NCBI GenBank assembly: GCA_024635855.1
Contig: JAGXHZ010000031.1
Coordinates: forward strand, 1 to 8,502
Reading direction: 5' to 3'
DNA length: 8,502 bases
From: Sulfuricurvum sp.
GTDB lineage: Bacteria; Campylobacterota; Campylobacteria; Campylobacterales; Sulfurimonadaceae
Below are positions 6,122 to 8,502 of this stretch, in pieces (the first letter of the stretch is position 1; every line of letters begins with the position of its first letter). Under the pieces are notes generated by a model that worked only from the letters and a program-made list of their open reading frames with translations, did not search any database and had not been told where the DNA came from. The translations under genes and the position numbers were made by a program.

Positions 6122-8052
6122 ATTTTCTCCTGTGGTATATGTTTGAAATAAAGTACCCCTAATGGGGGAAGTGTTAGTGTCATTGTAAACTCTCGTGAGT
6201 GTGTAGATTCTGAAACCGCAATGATTGGTGCTGCGTTACCGATATTCCACCCTTCGTAGAGAGAGGATTGGGAATTAAAAATCTCGACATACTCACCTGC
6301 ATCCAAGACCCCCATTTTATAGTTTTCGCGTGTTGCGTCGGCAAAGTTGCACACCACATAGACCTTTTCTAAAGGATTAGCGCCTTTGCGGACAAAACTG
6401 ATGCAATTATGACTAAAATCTTGGTCATCAATCCACTCAAATCCTTCACGCTTTTCATCCAACTGGTGCAAGGCAGGCTCATTCGTGTAAATACGATTCA
6501 AATCAGAGACCATCTTTTTCAAACCTGCATGAAGAGGATTTTCCAAGATGTGCCAGTCTAAAGAGCGCTCAAAATTCCATTCCGAATATTGGGCAATCTC
6601 GCCTCCCATAAAGAGAAGTTTTTTACCCGGATGCGCCATCATATACCCATACAACGAACGTAAATGAGCAAATTTTTGGTTCGTATCTCCCGGCATTTTG
6701 TTGATAAGGGAGCCTTTCACGTGGACAACCTCATCGTGACTCAGAGGAAGCATAAAATTCTCATCAAAACCATACCACATGCTAAACGTCAGCTGTGCGT
6801 GGTGATGCTGTCGGTGAATCGGATCAAAACTCATGTATTTGAGAGAATCGTGCATCCATCCCATGTTCCATTTGAAGCCGAATCCCAAACCGCCAACATC
6901 GACAGGACGGGTTACCATAGGATAGGCGGTTGATTCTTCGGCAATCATCAAGATGTCGGAAAATTCTCCATAAAGACTGGTGTTGAGTTTTTTCAAAAAT
7001 TCTACCGCTTCGAGATTGATGTCTCCACCGTCTTTGTTGGGAATCCACTCCCCCTCTTTACGGGCATAGTTGAGATACAGCATCGATGCGACCGCATCCA
7101 CACGAATCCCGTCAATGTGGTATTTGTCCACCCAAAACATCGCTGAGCTGATGAGAAATGACTGTACTTCGTTGCGCCCGTAGTTAAAAATGATGCTTCC
7201 CCACTCCGGATGATACCCCTGACGCGGATCATTATGTTCATACAGTGCGGTTCCATCGAAGTTAATCAGTCCGTGCATATCGACCGCAAAATGGGACGGT
7301 ACCCAGTCCATAATCACCCCGATACCATTTTGGTGGAGAGCATTGATAAGATACATCAAATCCTGCGGTGTACCAAAACGGGATGTTGCAGCGAAATAGC
7401 CCACAACCTGATATCCCCATGAGCCAAAATAGGGGTACTCGGTAAGAGGCATAAACTCGACGTGGGTGTAGTTCATCTCGTACAAATACGCGACCAGTTC
7501 AACGGCAAGCTCACGGTAGGTCAAAAAGCGGTCGCCCTCTTCTACCTTTCGTCTCCATGAGCCCACGTGCATCTCATAGACGCTGATAGGGGCATCGTGA
7601 GCATTATTGGCATGACGGTTTTGCATCCATTGGCTATCGTCCCATCCATAATCTTCTAAGCTCCACACTCTTGAAGCCGATTTTGGCGGTTCTTCGGCGT
7701 AAAATCCAAACGGGTCACTTTTATCATGGATGATGTTATAAAACTGCGAGACGATGTGATATTTGTAAGTGATTCCCTGCTCTATATCCTCAATAAATCC
7801 TTCCCAAATCCCTGATTCATCAAGACGTAATACAAGAGGATGGGTGAGTGTATCGTAGTCGTTAAAATCCCCGCGCACACTGACACTGGCTGCATTGGGT
7901 GCCCATACTGCAAAATAGACCCCTGATTTTCCCTCATGCATCATCGTATGGGAACCTAATTTATCGTAGAGCTTGGTATGCGTTCCTTGTTTGAAGAGAT
8001 AAATATCCATCTCACTCAAACGCGAAATATCATAGCGTATCGGATGATTCAT
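6118..8052 (-). CDS. glgB: 1,4-alpha-glucan branching enzyme
   Basis: A 644-residue GH13 (subfamily 9-type) enzyme that cuts alpha-1,4 chains and re-attaches them by alpha-1,6 bonds, making branched glycogen in the cytoplasm. A CBM48 domain comes first (roughly 35-125: GVYFAVWAPNAASVSVRGDFN). The (beta/alpha)8 domain has all four conserved regions: DWVPSHF (249-255), GIRVDAVASMLY (315-326, nucleophile D319), MIAEES (369-374, acid/base E372) and LSHDEVVH (437-444, transition-state H439/D440). An all-beta C-terminal domain follows (about 540-640). It lacks the extra N-terminal module of about 100 residues found in long GlgB forms such as E. coli's, so it is the short type. The ATG overlaps the glgA stop as ATGA (8049-8052), with GGGGAG at 8059-8064 as the ribosome site. 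No damaged or missing catalytic residue. Confidence 0.97.
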   Translation of the reverse strand: MNHPIRYDISRLSEMDIYLFKQGTHTKLYDKLGSHTMMHEGKSGVYFAVWAPNAASVSVRGDFNDYDTLTHPLVLRLDESGIWEGFIEDIEQGITYKYHIVSQFYNIIHDKSDPFGFYAEEPPKSASRVWSLEDYGWDDSQWMQNRHANNAHDAPISVYEMHVGSWRRKVEEGDRFLTYRELAVELVAYLYEMNYTHVEFMPLTEYPYFGSWGYQVVGYFAATSRFGTPQDLMYLINALHQNGIGVIMDWVPSHFAVDMHGLINFDGTALYEHNDPRQGYHPEWGSIIFNYGRNEVQSFLISSAMFWVDKYHIDGIRVDAVASMLYLNYARKEGEWIPNKDGGDINLEAVEFLKKLNTSLYGEFSDILMIAEESTAYPMVTRPVDVGGLGFGFKWNMGWMHDSLKYMSFDPIHRQHHHAQLTFSMWYGFDENFMLPLSHDEVVHVKGSLINKMPGDTNQKFAHLRSLYGYMMAHPGKKLLFMGGEIAQYSEWNFERSLDWHILENPLHAGLKKMVSDLNRIYTNEPALHQLDEKREGFEWIDDQDFSHNCISFVRKGANPLEKVYVVCNFADATRENYKMGVLDAGEYVEIFNSQSSLYEGWNIGNAAPIIAVSESTHSREFTMTLTLPPLGVLYFKHIPQEKI

Positions 8053-8502
8053 TCTTTTCTCCCCTCTTTGATGGTGTAATAAAGGGCTTCATACTCGCGT
8101 CCTGCAACGTCCCAGTCAAACCGTCGAGTCATTGCATTGTGTTGCATCTGTCTAAATCCGCTAGGGTCATTGTACCATGTATGAACCGCCCAGCCAACGG
8201 TATTGACAAGAGCGTCAGCCGTGGCGTCATAAAATTTGAACCCTGTCCCGTGCCATGAGTCGTTTTGGTAGTTTTCAATCGTATCGTCCAGCCCGCCCGT
8301 TGCTCGAACGATGGGGAGCGTTCCGTAGCGAAGGGAGTAAATTTGATTCAACCCGCACGGCTCGAAGAGTGAAGGCATCAAAAATAAATCGGATGCCGCT
8401 TCGATTTGGTGAGCAAGATCGTTTCGGTAGCCGATGAAAAAGCTGAATTTGTCCGGATAGATTCCTGCAATGTGGCTAAAAAACGATTCCGCCCATTTCT
8501 CC
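8049..8502 (-). CDS. glgA: Glycogen synthase, C-terminal part (5' end outside window)
   Basis: The frame is open to the right edge, giving the last 150 residues of a GT5 glycogen synthase, which transfers glucose from ADP-glucose to the non-reducing end of the growing alpha-1,4 glucan. Seen: AASDLFLMPSLFEPCGLNQ (visible residues 35-53), followed by IYSLRYGTLPIVRATGGLDDTI, the highly conserved C-terminal block of GlgA. E47 in FEPCG matches the catalytic-site glutamate (E377 in E. coli GlgA, from memory). TTG/ATG codons at 8381 and 8378 are internal and are not the start, because conserved GlgA sequence continues upstream of them. The rest of the N-terminal Rossmann domain, with the KxGG motif, lies beyond the window. 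It is the most upstream visible gene of the glycogen operon and overlaps glgB by four bases. Confidence 0.96.
   Translation of the reverse strand, partial: EKWAESFFSHIAGIYPDKFSFFIGYRNDLAHQIEAASDLFLMPSLFEPCGLNQIYSLRYGTLPIVRATGGLDDTIENYQNDSWHGTGFKFYDATADALVNTVGWAVHTWYNDPSGFRQMQHNAMTRRFDWDVAGREYEALYYTIKEGRKE

Noticed and set aside
6664..7422. Open frames on the plus strand and in other minus frames across glgB
   Set aside because: They lie fully inside glgB, have no recognisable domains or ribosome sites, and follow from its codon pattern. The same applies to plus-strand frames across pgi, glgP and the SDR gene.
8376..8381. TTG/ATG pair as the start of a 110-residue gene
   Set aside because: The same frame upstream encodes conserved glycogen synthase sequence to the window edge, so these codons are internal to glgA.
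1..8502. CRISPR arrays, tRNA or rRNA genes, insertion sequences, phage or defence genes
   Set aside because: No regularly spaced repeats, cloverleaf-like segments, transposase motifs or defence domains were found; nearly all bases are accounted for by the listed genes.

Overview
The window looks like chromosomal DNA of a free-living Campylobacterota bacterium, perhaps of the Sulfuricurvum/Sulfurimonas type. The reasons are a short (415-residue) glucose-6-phosphate isomerase, moderately AT-rich densely packed genes with overlapping starts and stops, and an HD-GYP protein followed by a decayed GGDEF-like region. The genus is an inference; no rRNA or marker gene is present.

Left part (1-1678, plus strand): the 3' end of an HD-GYP cyclic-di-GMP phosphodiesterase-type gene with a degenerate, shortened GGDEF-like tail; a YcgN/UPF0260 cysteine-motif protein; and a single-domain CheY-like response regulator with all the usual phosphorylation residues. 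These three look like signalling or housekeeping genes and need not form one operon.

Middle (1683-2291, minus strand): a stand-alone protein resembling the FmdE family with a Gly-His-x-Cys motif. It converges on the cheY-like gene with only 4 bases between the stop codons. Its own promoter region (2292-2352) contains a perfect palindrome with a TATAAT box, which could also serve as a weak terminator for the operon arriving from the right.

Right part (2353-8502, minus strand, read right to left): a compact glycogen operon, glgA (3' part only) - glgB - pgi - glgP-like - TIGR01777-type SDR protein. glgA/glgB and glgB/pgi overlap by ATGA; pgi/glgP and glgP/SDR are 6 and 10 bases apart. GlgA extends the alpha-1,4 chain, GlgB adds alpha-1,6 branches, the GlgP-like protein would release glucose-1-phosphate, and Pgi connects glucose-6-phosphate with fructose-6-phosphate. 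No ADP-glucose pyrophosphorylase, phosphoglucomutase or debranching enzyme is seen here; they may lie beyond the right edge.

The most striking observation is that the GlgP-like protein has threonine (residue 448) where glycogen phosphorylases carry the lysine that binds pyridoxal phosphate. No tRNA, rRNA, CRISPR array, insertion sequence or other mobile element was seen, and there is no gene-free stretch above 80 bases.
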